Made by a program: the position numbers and the translations under genes. Of a stretch of DNA of 64,000 nucleotides, positions 44,058 to 53,753 are shown in pieces. Source of the stretch: an uncultured Lachnospiraceae bacterium (GTDB taxonomy: Bacteria > Bacillota > Clostridia > Lachnospirales > Lachnospiraceae). Positions within the stretch are counted from its first letter, which is position 1; the number at the start of each line of letters is the position of its first letter. The DNA is taken from NCBI GenBank assembly GCA_934294885.1, contig CAKRAK010000007.1, positions 29,455 through 93,454 on the forward strand, in the 5' to 3' direction. The notes beneath the pieces were generated by a model that ran no database searches, had not been told where the DNA came from, and was given only the letters and a program-made list of their open reading frames with translations.

Positions 44058-45977
44058 ATGAAGGACGGATTTATTAGAGTTGCGGCAGCATCTCCAAAGC
44101 TTAAGGTAGCAGATTGTGATTATAATAAGGATGAACTGATCCGAATGGTAAAGGAAGCCAATGAAAAGAAAGTAAAACTGCTTGTTTTTCCGGAGCTTTG
44201 CATTTCAGGCTATACCTGTGGAGATTTATTTTTGCAGGATAGCTTATTAGAGAGTTGTGAGAATGCACTTGCAGATTTATTAAAACAGACAGAAGCCTAT
44301 GACATATTATTTGTTGTGGGAATGCCATATATATATATGAATAAGCTTTATAATGTTGCAGTATTTTGTAAATCCGGTGAAATCCTTATGATGGTTCCCA
44401 AAACCAATATTCCAAACTATCAGGAATTTTATGAGGCGAGACACTTTGCAAAGGGAGAAGCCCATATGTCAGATTTTGTATCGGTAGCAGGGCAGGATGA
44501 TGTTATGTTTGGAACAGATAAGCTGTTACAATGCATGAACATGAAAGAGCTTGTTATTGCCGGGGAAATCTGTGAAGATTTGTGGATTCCGGATTCCCCA
44601 TCTGTAAGACATGCCCTTGCAGGTGCCACGATTATCTGTAATCCTTCTGCCAGTGATGAGATTGCTACCAAGGCATCTTATCGTAAGAATCTTGTTGCCA
44701 TGCAATCAGCAAAGCTGGTAGCAGGTTATATCTATGCAGATGCAGGGAATGACGAATCTACACAGGATTTGGTGTACGGTGGTCATAACATCATTGCGGA
44801 GAACGGAAGTGTTCTTGCAGAGAGTGAATTATATAGTCATGATCTGACGGTTACGGAAATTGATGTAAAGAAGCTAAGCCATGAAAGAAGGAAAATGAAT
44901 ACGTTTCGTAATGGTGATACCCATGAGGAATATGGAATCTGTTGCTTTTCTTTTGACAGACTAGAGGAAACATCCCTTACAAGAGGGATTTCCCGTGCTC
45001 CGTTTGTACCTGCGGATGAGACAGTGAAAAAGCAGCGTTGTGAAGAGATTCTTACCCTTCAGGCAATGGGTCTTAGGAAGCGGCTTGCTCATACAGGCTG
45101 TAAGACCTGTGTAATCGGTTTGTCCGGTGGCTTGGATTCCACTCTTGCCTTACTGGTTACAGTTAAGGCGTATGATTTATTGGGGAAGGATCATAAGGAT
45201 ATTCTGGCAATTACCATGCCAGGCTTCGGAACTACGGACAGAACCTATCAAAATGCGTTGGAGCTGGCGAAAGCACTGGGGACAACCATCCGGGAGATTT
45301 CTATTGTTGATTCCGTAAGACAGCATTTTAAGGATATCGGACAAGAGGAATCGGTTCATGATGTAACTTACGAGAACTGTCAGGCGAGAGAACGTACCCA
45401 GATTCTTATGGATATTGCCAACAAGACAAACGGTATGGTAATCGGAACCGGAGATATGTCTGAGATGGCACTGGGATGGGCAACTTACAACGGAGACCAT
45501 ATGTCCATGTATGCGGTAAATGTATCGATTCCAAAGACACTGGTACGGTATCTGGTTGCTTACTATGCAGGTGAGACAGATAAGCGGACAGCAGCAGTGT
45601 TGTGGGATGTATTGGATACTCCTGTAAGTCCGGAATTGCTTCCTCCGGAGAATGGAGAAATATCACAAAAGACAGAGGATATTGTAGGCCCATATGAGCT
45701 TCACGATTTCTTCTTATATTATATGATGCGTTTTGGTTTTACACCGGGAAAAATATATCGTCTTGCAAAGTATGCCTTTGCCGGGGTATATGAGGATGCG
45801 ACAATCTTAAAATGGATGAAGACATTTTACAGAAGATTCTTCTCCCAGCAGTTCAAACGTTCCTGTGTGCCGGACGGACCGAAGGTAGGTACTGTATCCC
45901 TTTCTCCGAGAGGAGACTGGCGTATGCCAAGTGACGCCTGTGCTACGATTTGGATGAAGGAAATTGACAGCCTATAG
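44058..45977 (+). CDS. nadE: Glutamine-dependent NAD+ synthetase
   Basis: 639 residues. The N-terminal nitrilase-like glutaminase has the triad Glu46 (FPELCISGY), Lys115 (VPKTN) and Cys172 (GEICEDLW). The C-terminal synthetase has the PP-loop SGGLDS at 356-361. It amidates nicotinic acid adenine dinucleotide to NAD+ with ammonia channelled from glutamine. The length fits the fused enzyme. Its stop codon lies inside one flanking direct repeat of palindromic element copy E. Confidence 0.95.
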   Translation: MKDGFIRVAAASPKLKVADCDYNKDELIRMVKEANEKKVKLLVFPELCISGYTCGDLFLQDSLLESCENALADLLKQTEAYDILFVVGMPYIYMNKLYNVAVFCKSGEILMMVPKTNIPNYQEFYEARHFAKGEAHMSDFVSVAGQDDVMFGTDKLLQCMNMKELVIAGEICEDLWIPDSPSVRHALAGATIICNPSASDEIATKASYRKNLVAMQSAKLVAGYIYADAGNDESTQDLVYGGHNIIAENGSVLAESELYSHDLTVTEIDVKKLSHERRKMNTFRNGDTHEEYGICCFSFDRLEETSLTRGISRAPFVPADETVKKQRCEEILTLQAMGLRKRLAHTGCKTCVIGLSGGLDSTLALLVTVKAYDLLGKDHKDILAITMPGFGTTDRTYQNALELAKALGTTIREISIVDSVRQHFKDIGQEESVHDVTYENCQARERTQILMDIANKTNGMVIGTGDMSEMALGWATYNGDHMSMYAVNVSIPKTLVRYLVAYYAGETDKRTAAVLWDVLDTPVSPELLPPENGEISQKTEDIVGPYELHDFFLYYMMRFGFTPGKIYRLAKYAFAGVYEDATILKWMKTFYRRFFSQQFKRSCVPDGPKVGTVSLSPRGDWRMPSDACATIWMKEIDSL

Positions 45978-46106
45978 AGTGTGGATAAGTAATTACAAAA
46001 CGTTAGGTAATCTACATTCATTTGTGTGGATAAATTGCATGTGAGCCTGCAATATATATTAAGATTTGCACAAAAGGGTTTTGTAAATATCTATAGGGAA
46101 TGTGAG
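45972..46106. repeat. Palindromic interspersed element, copy E (degenerate)
   Basis: GCCTGCAATATATATTAAG with TTTGCACAA (46045-46073) matches the right arm of copies A and C, and TTTGTGTGGATAAATT at 46021 the left arm. Outer ACAAAACG and TTTTGTAAAT arms are inverted. CTATAGAGTGTG (45972-45983) and CTATAGGGAATGTG (46093-46106) may be an eroded flanking duplication. It ends 16 bases before the next start codon. Confidence 0.55.
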
Positions 46107-46122
46107 ATTACAGGAGGCATAA

Positions 46123-46806
46123 ATGCAGGAGCAGTTTAAGATATTAATTGTGGAGGATGATAAGGATGTCGGCGGGATGATGAAAGCTCATTTGGAAAAA
46201 TGGGCATATCAGGTGGCGCTGGCAGAGGATTTTCAGGACATACTGGGTGAGGTATCCAGATTTTCACCGGAGTTAATTTTGCTGGATATTACACTTCCGT
46301 ACTATAACGGTTTTTACTGGTGTAAGGAGATTCGAAGATTATTTAAGATTCCCATTGTATTTATTTCTTCCGCAGATGACAATATGAATATTGTAATGGC
46401 GATGGATATGGGAGGCGATGATTTTATTGCCAAGCCATTTGATATGGCGGTTCTCACTGCAAAAATCGGTGCGATTATCAGAAGAAGCTATTCTTATTCC
46501 GGAAGGGTGAATGCCATAGAGCACAAGGGAGCGGTTCTGAATTTGTTGGATGGCACGATGGTTTATCAGGGAAAGAAAACAGATTTTTCCAAAAATGAAT
46601 TTCAGATTCTGGAACTGCTTATGGAGAACAAGGGCAATATTGTGAGCCGGGATACCATTATGATGCAGCTATGGGATGATGAGAATTTTATCGACGATAA
46701 TACATTAACCGTAAATATTACAAGAATAAGAAAAAAATTAAAGGAAATCGGATTAGAAGATTTTGTGACGACCAAAAAGGGTAGTGGTTACATGATAGAG
46801 GATTAG
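46123..46806 (+). CDS. BceR-like OmpR-family response regulator
   Basis: 227 residues. The receiver has the phospho-acceptor Asp55 in LILLDITLPYYNG, and the C-terminal winged helix has DNTLTVNITRIRKKL and KKGSGYMIED. It matches the BceR group that responds to peptide antibiotics and activates its neighbouring ABC transporter. It is 7 bases from the histidine kinase gene. ACAGGAGG precedes the ATG, immediately after the degenerate palindromic element. Confidence 0.92.
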   Translation: MQEQFKILIVEDDKDVGGMMKAHLEKWAYQVALAEDFQDILGEVSRFSPELILLDITLPYYNGFYWCKEIRRLFKIPIVFISSADDNMNIVMAMDMGGDDFIAKPFDMAVLTAKIGAIIRRSYSYSGRVNAIEHKGAVLNLLDGTMVYQGKKTDFSKNEFQILELLMENKGNIVSRDTIMMQLWDDENFIDDNTLTVNITRIRKKLKEIGLEDFVTTKKGSGYMIED

Positions 46807-46813
46807 TTAGAAG

Positions 46814-47803
46814 ATGAGGAAAGAGCATTTGTTGAAACAATATATAAAAGAGCATAAGCTGACATATTGTTTTATTATCATTTGGATTCTTATATTTATG
46901 CTTGTTTTCCGGCTCATGGATATCTCTTTATCGGTAATTCATTATCCTCTTTTTCTCTGTGTAACCATTTTTCTTGTGATTACGATCTTTGATTTCCTAC
47001 ATTATAAAGAAGAACATGAAAAAAGAATCCACTGTCTGGAGGCAATCGATGTCACCATAGAAAATCTGCCGGTGGGGAAATCTTTGGCGGAGCAGGATTA
47101 CCGTATGTTGCTGCAGGAATTGATGAACCGGAAGAATACAGTGATTTTTCAGGAGAAAAATGCCAGAGAGAATCTGCTTTCCTATACTACCATATGGACT
47201 CATCAGATTAAAACGCCCCTTACGGCACTGCAGCTGATGTGCTCTGATTTGGAGAATCCGTTAAGAAGTGATATGTTAGCCCGATTGTTTGAGATTGAAC
47301 AGTACGGAGATATGATGTTACAGTATCTGCGTCTAGAGGGTGGGCAGGGGGATTATGTTTTTAAAGAATATTCCGTAAAAAGCATGGTGAATCAGGCAGT
47401 TAAGTATTATGCCAGAATTTTCATTTCCAAGGGGATTACGGTAAACGTTCAAATACCGGATGACAGTACCGTCGTTACGGATGAAAAATGGATGGTATTT
47501 GTATTAAAACAGATTATATCCAACAGCTTGAAATACACCAAAAAAGGAAGGATTACCATTACCCAAAGTGAAGGAGGAATCCTGATTTGTGATACGGGAA
47601 TCGGCATTGCACCGGAGGAGCTGCCTCGCATTATGGAACGGGGATATACCGGTTATAATGGAAGAAAGGATAAAAAAGCAACCGGTATCGGCTTATATCT
47701 TGTGAATCAGATTTTAGGAAAGTTAAATCATGATATCCGGATAACCTCTAAGGTAAATGAGGGAACGCAGGTAGAAATTATATTCAACATTACAAAATCG
47801 TAA
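46814..47803 (+). CDS. BceS-like intramembrane-sensing histidine kinase
   Basis: 329 residues. Two membrane segments (about 19-36 and 44-61) are joined by a loop of only about 7 residues, so no extracellular sensor exists, as in BceS kinases. The H box is TTIWTHQIKTPLTALQL with His130. The ATPase shows NSLKYT, DTGIGI and TGIGLYLV. In this group the signal comes from the partner ABC transporter, which senses the antibiotic. It directly follows its response regulator. Confidence 0.93.
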   Translation: MRKEHLLKQYIKEHKLTYCFIIIWILIFMLVFRLMDISLSVIHYPLFLCVTIFLVITIFDFLHYKEEHEKRIHCLEAIDVTIENLPVGKSLAEQDYRMLLQELMNRKNTVIFQEKNARENLLSYTTIWTHQIKTPLTALQLMCSDLENPLRSDMLARLFEIEQYGDMMLQYLRLEGGQGDYVFKEYSVKSMVNQAVKYYARIFISKGITVNVQIPDDSTVVTDEKWMVFVLKQIISNSLKYTKKGRITITQSEGGILICDTGIGIAPEELPRIMERGYTGYNGRKDKKATGIGLYLVNQILGKLNHDIRITSKVNEGTQVEIIFNITKS

Positions 47804-47811
47804 GGTTAAGA

Positions 47812-47855
47812 AAGAAAATGTAAGCCTAACTTAAGGTAACGCATTTTCTTTTGTT
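47812..47855 (+). terminator. Terminator between kinase and transporter genes
   Basis: AAGAAAATG pairs with CATTTTCTT across a 21-base inner part, followed by TTGTTTT. It separates the regulator pair from the transporter. The transporter genes probably have their own promoter close by (a TATGAT lies at 47857-47862), as is usual for BceR targets. Confidence 0.65.
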
Positions 47856-47893
47856 TTATGATAGGGACAGAAATGAATTAGGAGGAAAAAGGA

Positions 47894-48661
47894 ATGGCTT
47901 TATTAGAAGTAAAACAACTGAAAAAAATCTATACAACCCGATTTGGAGGCAATAAGGTTGAAGCTCTTTCTGATGTAAATTTTTCTGTCGAAGAGGGTGA
48001 GTATGTTGCAATCATGGGAGAATCCGGTTCCGGTAAGACAACGCTGCTTAATATATTGGCATCGGTAGACCGGCCAACCTCCGGAGAGGTTTCTTTAAAT
48101 GGAAGAAGCTTTTCCGATATTAAGGAAGGGGAACTGGCAAAATTCAGAAGAGAGCATTTAGGCTTTGTATATCAGGATTTTAACCTGTTGGATAATTTTT
48201 CTTTGGAGGATAACATTTATCTGCCATTGGTACTGGCAGGCAAGAAATATAAGGATATGGAGGGACAGCTTACAGAGCTTTCCAAACGCCTTGGAATAGA
48301 AGGTCTGCTTAAGAAATATCCATACGAGGTTTCCGGTGGTCAGAAGCAGCGGGTAGCCGTGGCAAGAGCAATGATTACCAATCCGGATATCATATTGGCT
48401 GATGAGCCTACCGGTGCATTGGATTCTAAGTCAACGGGAGATTTACTTGGCATTTTTCAGCAGCTGCACGATGACGGACAGACTATTTTAATGGTAACCC
48501 ATAGTGTAAGGGCAGCTTCCCATGCCAGCCGGGTGTTATTTATCAAGGATGGTGTGATTTTCCACCAGCTATATAAGGGAAATATGAACAATGATGAAAT
48601 GTATCGTAAAATATCAGATACCTTAACGGTATTATTGGCAGGTGGTGATCAGCATGAATAA
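47894..48661 (+). CDS. BceA-like ABC transporter ATP-binding protein
   Basis: 255 residues. Walker A GESGSGKT is at 42-49, the signature is VSGGQKQR and Walker B is IILADEPTGALDS. It belongs to the MacB/BceA group of ATPases. With the following permease it removes or shields lipid II-targeting peptides such as bacitracin. AGGAGG precedes the ATG. Its end overlaps the permease start by 8 bases. Confidence 0.94.
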   Translation: MALLEVKQLKKIYTTRFGGNKVEALSDVNFSVEEGEYVAIMGESGSGKTTLLNILASVDRPTSGEVSLNGRSFSDIKEGELAKFRREHLGFVYQDFNLLDNFSLEDNIYLPLVLAGKKYKDMEGQLTELSKRLGIEGLLKKYPYEVSGGQKQRVAVARAMITNPDIILADEPTGALDSKSTGDLLGIFQQLHDDGQTILMVTHSVRAASHASRVLFIKDGVIFHQLYKGNMNNDEMYRKISDTLTVLLAGGDQHE

Positions 48662-50657
48662 GGGAATTTATGGCAAGCTGGCTTACCAGAGTGTATCAAA
48701 GAATAAAAATATATTTTATCCGTTTCTTCTTTCCGGAACTGTAATGGTAGCTATGTTCTATATATTAAGCAGTATTCTGGTGGAGGTAAATCATAGTACA
48801 TTTATTGGAAATCATTCCATGGCAATTCTGTTGGATATCGGACAAAAAATATGTGGGTTCTTTTCGGCATTGATTATTTTTTATACCAATCGTTTCCTTA
48901 TGAAAAAGCAGTCTAAGGAATTTGGTTTGTACAGTATGCTTGGAATGGAGAAACGACATCTGATTAAAGTAATTCTGTGGGAGACTGTGGGGCTCGGTGC
49001 TTTTTGCACCATCGCCGGTATTTTAACCGGAGTTGTGTTTTCTAAGCTCCTTTACATGGTTCTACTGAAGCTTTTACGTCTTCATGCAGCAATAGAATTT
49101 AATCTGGAGACTACTGCTGTTATTTGGACCGTAATTTTGTACATCGTTGTTTTTGCCTTGCTGTTGATTTTTAACTGTATTCAAATTCTTCGGATGAAAC
49201 CGATGGAGCTGATGAGAGAGGACCGCGCCGGTGAGAAGGAGCCGAAAGCAAAATGGCTGTTGGCACTGATTGGCTTAGGCTGTTTAGGCTTTGGTTATTA
49301 TTTTGCACTTACCACGAAAAATCCGATGCAGGCATTGGATACGTTTTTCCCTGCAGTGTTACTGGTTATTATCGGCACGTATCTTCTTTTCATGAGTGGA
49401 AGTATTGCATTGATTAAGCTGTTGAAGAAAAACAAGAAATTTTATTATCACAAGAAACATTTCGTAACGGTTTCCGGTCTGATGTATCGAATGAAACAGA
49501 ATGCGGTGGGTCTGGCAAGTATTTGTATCTTAAGTACGGCTGTGCTGGTTGTTTTATCCACAACGGTATGTCTCTATGCGGCAATGGACGATATTTTGGA
49601 TAACCGTTTCCCAAAGGATGTTATGGTAAATGTGATTATGGAAACGGAAGAACAGGAAAAAATGCTGGAAAAGGGCTTGATTCAGAAGGCATCTGCTGAT
49701 ATGGCTAAGAAGAAGCATGTAAAGCTTGGGGAGAATCAGGCTTATTATGGATTAAGCTGTTCGGTTCAAAAGACAGAAAACGGATTTTCCGGCGGGATAA
49801 ATGATTTCGACAAAATGATTAACTTACAGGTTATTCCTTTGGCGGATTATAATGCAATGTGTAAGGAAAATGAGACACTACAGCCGGATGAGGTTTTGTT
49901 GTGGTCGGATGAAGCTGTTGATACGAAAAATGCATTGCAGATTGGAGAAAAAACCTATCATATAAAAAAGGTATTACAAGGCAGACCGGATAGCGGTGAT
50001 ACCGGGATAAGCGGGGTAAAGGAATATTTTATGGTGGTTTCCGATTTGCAGCAGTTAAAAAAAGTGCGGAACAGTTTGAATGAAACCTATTCTTACGGAG
50101 AGTTGTTTATTAATTATTATTATAATTTTAATCTGTCGGGAAAGAAGAAGGATAAGATATCATATTGTGAAACTGTCCGGGATGCATATTTGGAAACAGG
50201 AATTGACCACATCGGAAGTGTGGATAACCGATATACTTCGGAACAGGATTTTTATGATATATTTGGCAGCCTTTTGTTTATCGGATTGTTTATTGGAGCA
50301 TTGTTCCTGATGACTACCGTTATGATTATCTATTATAAGCAGATTTCGGAAGGCTATGATGATAAAGACAGATTTTTGATTATGCAAAAGGTAGGCATGA
50401 GCCAGAAGGAGGTAAAGGATGTGATTCAGAATCAGATTCTTCTTGTTTTCTTCCTTCCATTGGTGGTGGCGATTATTCATATTGCATTTGCATTTAATAT
50501 TGTGTGCAAGATGCTTAGCATGTTTTACATGGGAGATACCGGTTTGTATGTTCTGAATACTGTTATTACAATCGTTGTATTTGCAGTTGTGTATGCTTTA
50601 ATCTATCGGGCGACTGCAAGACAGTATTACCGTATTACAAGTATGAAAACGGCATAG
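48654..50657 (+). CDS. BceB-like ABC transporter permease (FtsX family)
   Basis: 667 residues from the ATG at 48654; a GTG at 48642 in frame is less likely. It has about ten membrane segments in the BceB arrangement, with a large extracellular domain (about residues 325-530) before the last three. That domain is thought to contact the peptide and pass the signal to the kinase. Overlap with the ATPase gene indicates translational coupling. The specific antibiotic cannot be read from the sequence. Confidence 0.93.
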   Translation: MNKGIYGKLAYQSVSKNKNIFYPFLLSGTVMVAMFYILSSILVEVNHSTFIGNHSMAILLDIGQKICGFFSALIIFYTNRFLMKKQSKEFGLYSMLGMEKRHLIKVILWETVGLGAFCTIAGILTGVVFSKLLYMVLLKLLRLHAAIEFNLETTAVIWTVILYIVVFALLLIFNCIQILRMKPMELMREDRAGEKEPKAKWLLALIGLGCLGFGYYFALTTKNPMQALDTFFPAVLLVIIGTYLLFMSGSIALIKLLKKNKKFYYHKKHFVTVSGLMYRMKQNAVGLASICILSTAVLVVLSTTVCLYAAMDDILDNRFPKDVMVNVIMETEEQEKMLEKGLIQKASADMAKKKHVKLGENQAYYGLSCSVQKTENGFSGGINDFDKMINLQVIPLADYNAMCKENETLQPDEVLLWSDEAVDTKNALQIGEKTYHIKKVLQGRPDSGDTGISGVKEYFMVVSDLQQLKKVRNSLNETYSYGELFINYYYNFNLSGKKKDKISYCETVRDAYLETGIDHIGSVDNRYTSEQDFYDIFGSLLFIGLFIGALFLMTTVMIIYYKQISEGYDDKDRFLIMQKVGMSQKEVKDVIQNQILLVFFLPLVVAIIHIAFAFNIVCKMLSMFYMGDTGLYVLNTVITIVVFAVVYALIYRATARQYYRITSMKTA

Positions 50658-50687
50658 AAATTTTTCATTCTTTAAACAACAAAATAC

Positions 50688-50709
50688 ATATGTTATAGAT
50701 GTAACATAT
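50688..50709 (+). promoter_or_regulatory. Perfect palindrome upstream of the pyrG promoter
   Basis: ATATGTTA, a 6-base spacer, then TAACATAT. It lies 5 bases before the -35 hexamer of the next promoter and has the look of a dimer-binding operator. Confidence 0.5.
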
Positions 50710-50714
50710 TTCAT

Positions 50715-50743
50715 TTGACAAATATTATAACATGGTGCATAAT
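50715..50743 (+). promoter_or_regulatory. Sigma-A promoter of pyrG
   Basis: TTGACA at 50715-50720 and CATAAT at 50738-50743 with a 17-base spacer. Transcription should start near 50750 and run at once into the hairpin below. Confidence 0.65.
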
Positions 50744-50758
50744 AGCAATGGTTTGGTC

Positions 50759-50797
50759 AAGGGGGATAGAAGCGTGTGGTTTTTGTCCCCTTTTTTT
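50759..50797 (+). terminator. Terminator or attenuator in the pyrG leader
   Basis: AAGGGGGA pairs with TCCCCTTT, followed by T7. It lies between the promoter at 50715-50743 and pyrG, and could end transcripts early. Bacillus pyrG has a CTP-controlled attenuator in the same place. There the transcript begins with G residues; here the likely start is not G-rich, so the mechanism may differ. Confidence 0.7.
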
Positions 50798-50851
50798 AAT
50801 AATGGAAAGAAATTGGAAGAAAATACTTAAAAAAAGAAGGAGGATGAGGAG

Positions 50852-52459
50852 ATGGCTGTGAAGTATGTATTTGTTACCGGTGGTGTGGTTTCAGGTCTTG
50901 GAAAGGGTATAACCGGCTCTTCCCTGGGACGTTTGTTAAAGGCAAGAGGATATAAGGTTACCATGCAGAAATTTGATCCTTATATTAATGTTGACCCGGG
51001 AACCATGAATCCGATTCAGCATGGAGAGGTTTTTGTTACGGATGATGGAACAGAGACAGATTTGGATCTGGGTCATTATGAGCGTTTTATAGATGAAAGT
51101 CTGGATCGTAATTCCAATGTAACAACAGGAAAGATTTACTGGTCGGTATTACAGAAGGAAAGACATGGTGATTACGGCGGAGGTACTGTTCAGGTAATTC
51201 CTCATATTACCAATGAGATTAAAAGCCGCTTTTACAGAAATGATGAAGCGGATAACCATATTGCCATTATTGAGGTAGGTGGAACCGTAGGAGATATTGA
51301 AAGTCAGCCATTCTTAGAAGCCATTCGTCAGTTCCAGCATGAAGTGGGACATGAGAATGCCATCCTGATCCATGTAACCTTGATTCCTTATCTGAAGGCA
51401 TCGGGAGAGTTAAAAACAAAACCAACCCAGCAGAGTGTAAAAGAGCTTCAGGGTATGGGACTTTGGCCGGATGTTTTGGTATGTAGAAGTGAATATGAGA
51501 TACCGGAGGATTTGCGGGCAAAGATTGCGCTGTTTTGTAATGTTCCGGTTCAGAATGTATTGCAGAATCTGGATGTGGAGTATTTATATGAGGCACCTCT
51601 TGCTATGGAAAAGGAAAATCTCGCAAAGGTTGTTTGTGAAGCACTTCACATTGATTGTCCGGAGCCTGACCTTGCAGATTGGAATGATATGATAGAGAAC
51701 TTGAGAAATCCAAAGTGTGATGTTACAATTGCTATGGTTGGTAAATATATTCAGTTACATGATGCATATTTAAGTGTTGTAGAGGCATTAAAGCATGGTG
51801 GTATTGCAGCCAGAGCATCTGTTAATATCAAATGGATAGATTCTGAGGAAATAACAGAAGAAAATGTTTCTGAATTATTGGCGGATGTAGACGGAGTTTT
51901 GGTTCCGGGAGGCTTTGGAACAAGAGGAACGGAAGGCAAGATTACAGCAATTCAGTATGCCCGGGAGAACAAGCTCCCATTCCTTGGTATCTGTCTTGGT
52001 ATGCAGATGGCATTGGTGGAATATGCAAGACATGTTTTGGGAAAGGCAGATGCCAACAGTGTAGAGTTAAATCCTGATACCAGCTATCCGGTTATTGACC
52101 TGATGCCGGATCAAAAGGGTATCACCGATATTGGTGGAACGTTACGTCTTGGCGCATATCCTTGTGTATTGAAGGAAGGAAGCCTTGCTGAAAAATTATA
52201 TGGCAAGCGGGAGATTTCAGAACGTCACAGACATCGTTATGAGGTTAATAATGAATATCGAAAAGATTTTGAAGATGCAGGGGTAATTTTCTCGGGACAA
52301 TCTCCGGACGGAAGAATTGTGGAGATGTTAGAGCTTGAGAATCATCCGTATTTTATTGCAACTCAGGGACATCCGGAATTCAAGTCTCGTCCGAATAAGG
52401 CACATCCTTTGTTCAGAGGCTTAATTGAGAGTGCTGTTGCAAAAAAATGCGAGAAATAA
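50852..52459 (+). CDS. pyrG: CTP synthase
   Basis: 535 residues, the standard length. The synthetase half begins KYVFVTGGVVSGLGKG. The class I glutaminase half has the nucleophile Cys381 (LGICLGMQ) and His507 with Glu509 (GHPE). It aminates UTP to CTP using glutamine and ATP. GAAGGAGGA precedes the ATG. It follows the Bce operon without shared transcription and is behind a candidate attenuator. Confidence 0.97.
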   Translation: MAVKYVFVTGGVVSGLGKGITGSSLGRLLKARGYKVTMQKFDPYINVDPGTMNPIQHGEVFVTDDGTETDLDLGHYERFIDESLDRNSNVTTGKIYWSVLQKERHGDYGGGTVQVIPHITNEIKSRFYRNDEADNHIAIIEVGGTVGDIESQPFLEAIRQFQHEVGHENAILIHVTLIPYLKASGELKTKPTQQSVKELQGMGLWPDVLVCRSEYEIPEDLRAKIALFCNVPVQNVLQNLDVEYLYEAPLAMEKENLAKVVCEALHIDCPEPDLADWNDMIENLRNPKCDVTIAMVGKYIQLHDAYLSVVEALKHGGIAARASVNIKWIDSEEITEENVSELLADVDGVLVPGGFGTRGTEGKITAIQYARENKLPFLGICLGMQMALVEYARHVLGKADANSVELNPDTSYPVIDLMPDQKGITDIGGTLRLGAYPCVLKEGSLAEKLYGKREISERHRHRYEVNNEYRKDFEDAGVIFSGQSPDGRIVEMLELENHPYFIATQGHPEFKSRPNKAHPLFRGLIESAVAKKCEK

Positions 52460-52510
52460 ACCTTTGACCTTGATGTATCCTGTTGCATTTCAGAATCCGG
52501 AGGAATGATA

Positions 52511-53626
52511 ATGGGAAAAATAAAAGTATTGGTTGTTGAAGATTCCAGGTTTTTTCGGGAACTGTTGGTAAGGAATCTGAAGGAGAATCCGGGCATTGAG
52601 GTAGTAGCAGCCGCAAAGGATGCTTATGAGGCAAAGGATATGATAATCCGATATGAACCGGATGTAATGACACTGGATATAGAACTTCCGGGAATGAACG
52701 GATTGGAATTCTTGAAAAAAATGATGTTACAACATCCTATTCGTACAGTGGTGGTCAGTACCCTGAATGATAAGGTGTTTGATGCAATACGGGCAGGAGC
52801 AGTTGATTTTATTGCAAAGCCTCACGAGGGGGACCGTTCAAGGGTAGAAGATTTTGTAAAATACGAATTGCCGGGGAAAATTAAAATTGCGGCAGCGGCG
52901 AGTCTGAAGGTTAAAGCAAGGATGCGGGAGAATTGTCATCAGGATACAAAAGCTGCTGATGAGGCAATTCATTATACGGCTTATGATAGGAAAACGAAGA
53001 CTTCGGATAAGAATGGAAAGACAAAAAATGACAATCTGATTATAGCGATTGGTGCATCTACAGGAGGAACGGAAGCCACTGCTGAGATTTTGAAGGGCTT
53101 TGGTTCGGATTTGCCGGGTATTGTGATTACACAGCATATGCCGGCGGGATTTACCCAGATGTATGCACAGCGTTTGAATCAGAGGGCAGGGCTTTCCTTA
53201 CAGGTAAAGGAAGCGGAAAACGGAGATATCGTTAAGCCCGGTCATGTGTATTTGGCTCCCGGTGGGGATAAACACATGAAGATTAAAAAAATCGGCGGAG
53301 CTTATCAGATTGTACTGCAAAAATCGGATAAGGTAAGTGGACATTGTCCTTCTGTAGACGTGTTGTTTCATTCCGTTGCAGAAGCGGCAGGGAAAAACAG
53401 TGTGGGTATCATCTTAACCGGTATGGGTGGCGATGGTTCCAAGGGGTTACTGGCAATGCGAAACGCCGGTGCAAGAACCATTGGTCAGGATGAAAAAAGC
53501 TGCGTTGTATATGGTATGCCAAAGGTCGCATATGAGCTTGGTGCTGTAGAATATCAGGAGGATGTTACAAACATAGCGAAAAGAACCTATTCCCTTGTGG
53601 GACAGCTTCAAAGAAATCAATTATAA
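52511..53626 (+). CDS. cheB: Protein-glutamate methylesterase CheB
   Basis: 371 residues. The receiver has Asp56 in MTLDIELPGMNG. A variable linker follows, then the methylesterase with Ser183 (GASTGG), His209 (TQHMPAGF) and Asp308 (GMGGDG). It removes methyl groups from, or deamidates, chemoreceptors in adaptation. The ATG at 52511 fits the GGAGG 7 bases upstream; the one at 52505 is too close. No other chemotaxis or flagellar gene is in the window, so this copy stands alone. Confidence 0.93.
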   Translation: MGKIKVLVVEDSRFFRELLVRNLKENPGIEVVAAAKDAYEAKDMIIRYEPDVMTLDIELPGMNGLEFLKKMMLQHPIRTVVVSTLNDKVFDAIRAGAVDFIAKPHEGDRSRVEDFVKYELPGKIKIAAAASLKVKARMRENCHQDTKAADEAIHYTAYDRKTKTSDKNGKTKNDNLIIAIGASTGGTEATAEILKGFGSDLPGIVITQHMPAGFTQMYAQRLNQRAGLSLQVKEAENGDIVKPGHVYLAPGGDKHMKIKKIGGAYQIVLQKSDKVSGHCPSVDVLFHSVAEAAGKNSVGIILTGMGGDGSKGLLAMRNAGARTIGQDEKSCVVYGMPKVAYELGAVEYQEDVTNIAKRTYSLVGQLQRNQL

Positions 53627-53650
53627 AAAATAATAAATTGCAGTTAATAA

Positions 53651-53680
53651 GGGCAGATACTTCATAAAAGGTATCTGCCC
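53651..53680 (+). terminator. Hairpin after cheB
   Basis: GGGCAGATAC pairs perfectly with GTATCTGCCC around a 10-base loop. Only a weak T stretch follows, so termination may be partial. Confidence 0.6.
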
Positions 53681-53753
53681 CTGTTCATATTCCGGTCAAT
53701 ATTTCTCCACCTGCAGGTGAAGTGTTTGTATGCTGTACAGAATCAAATTACCA

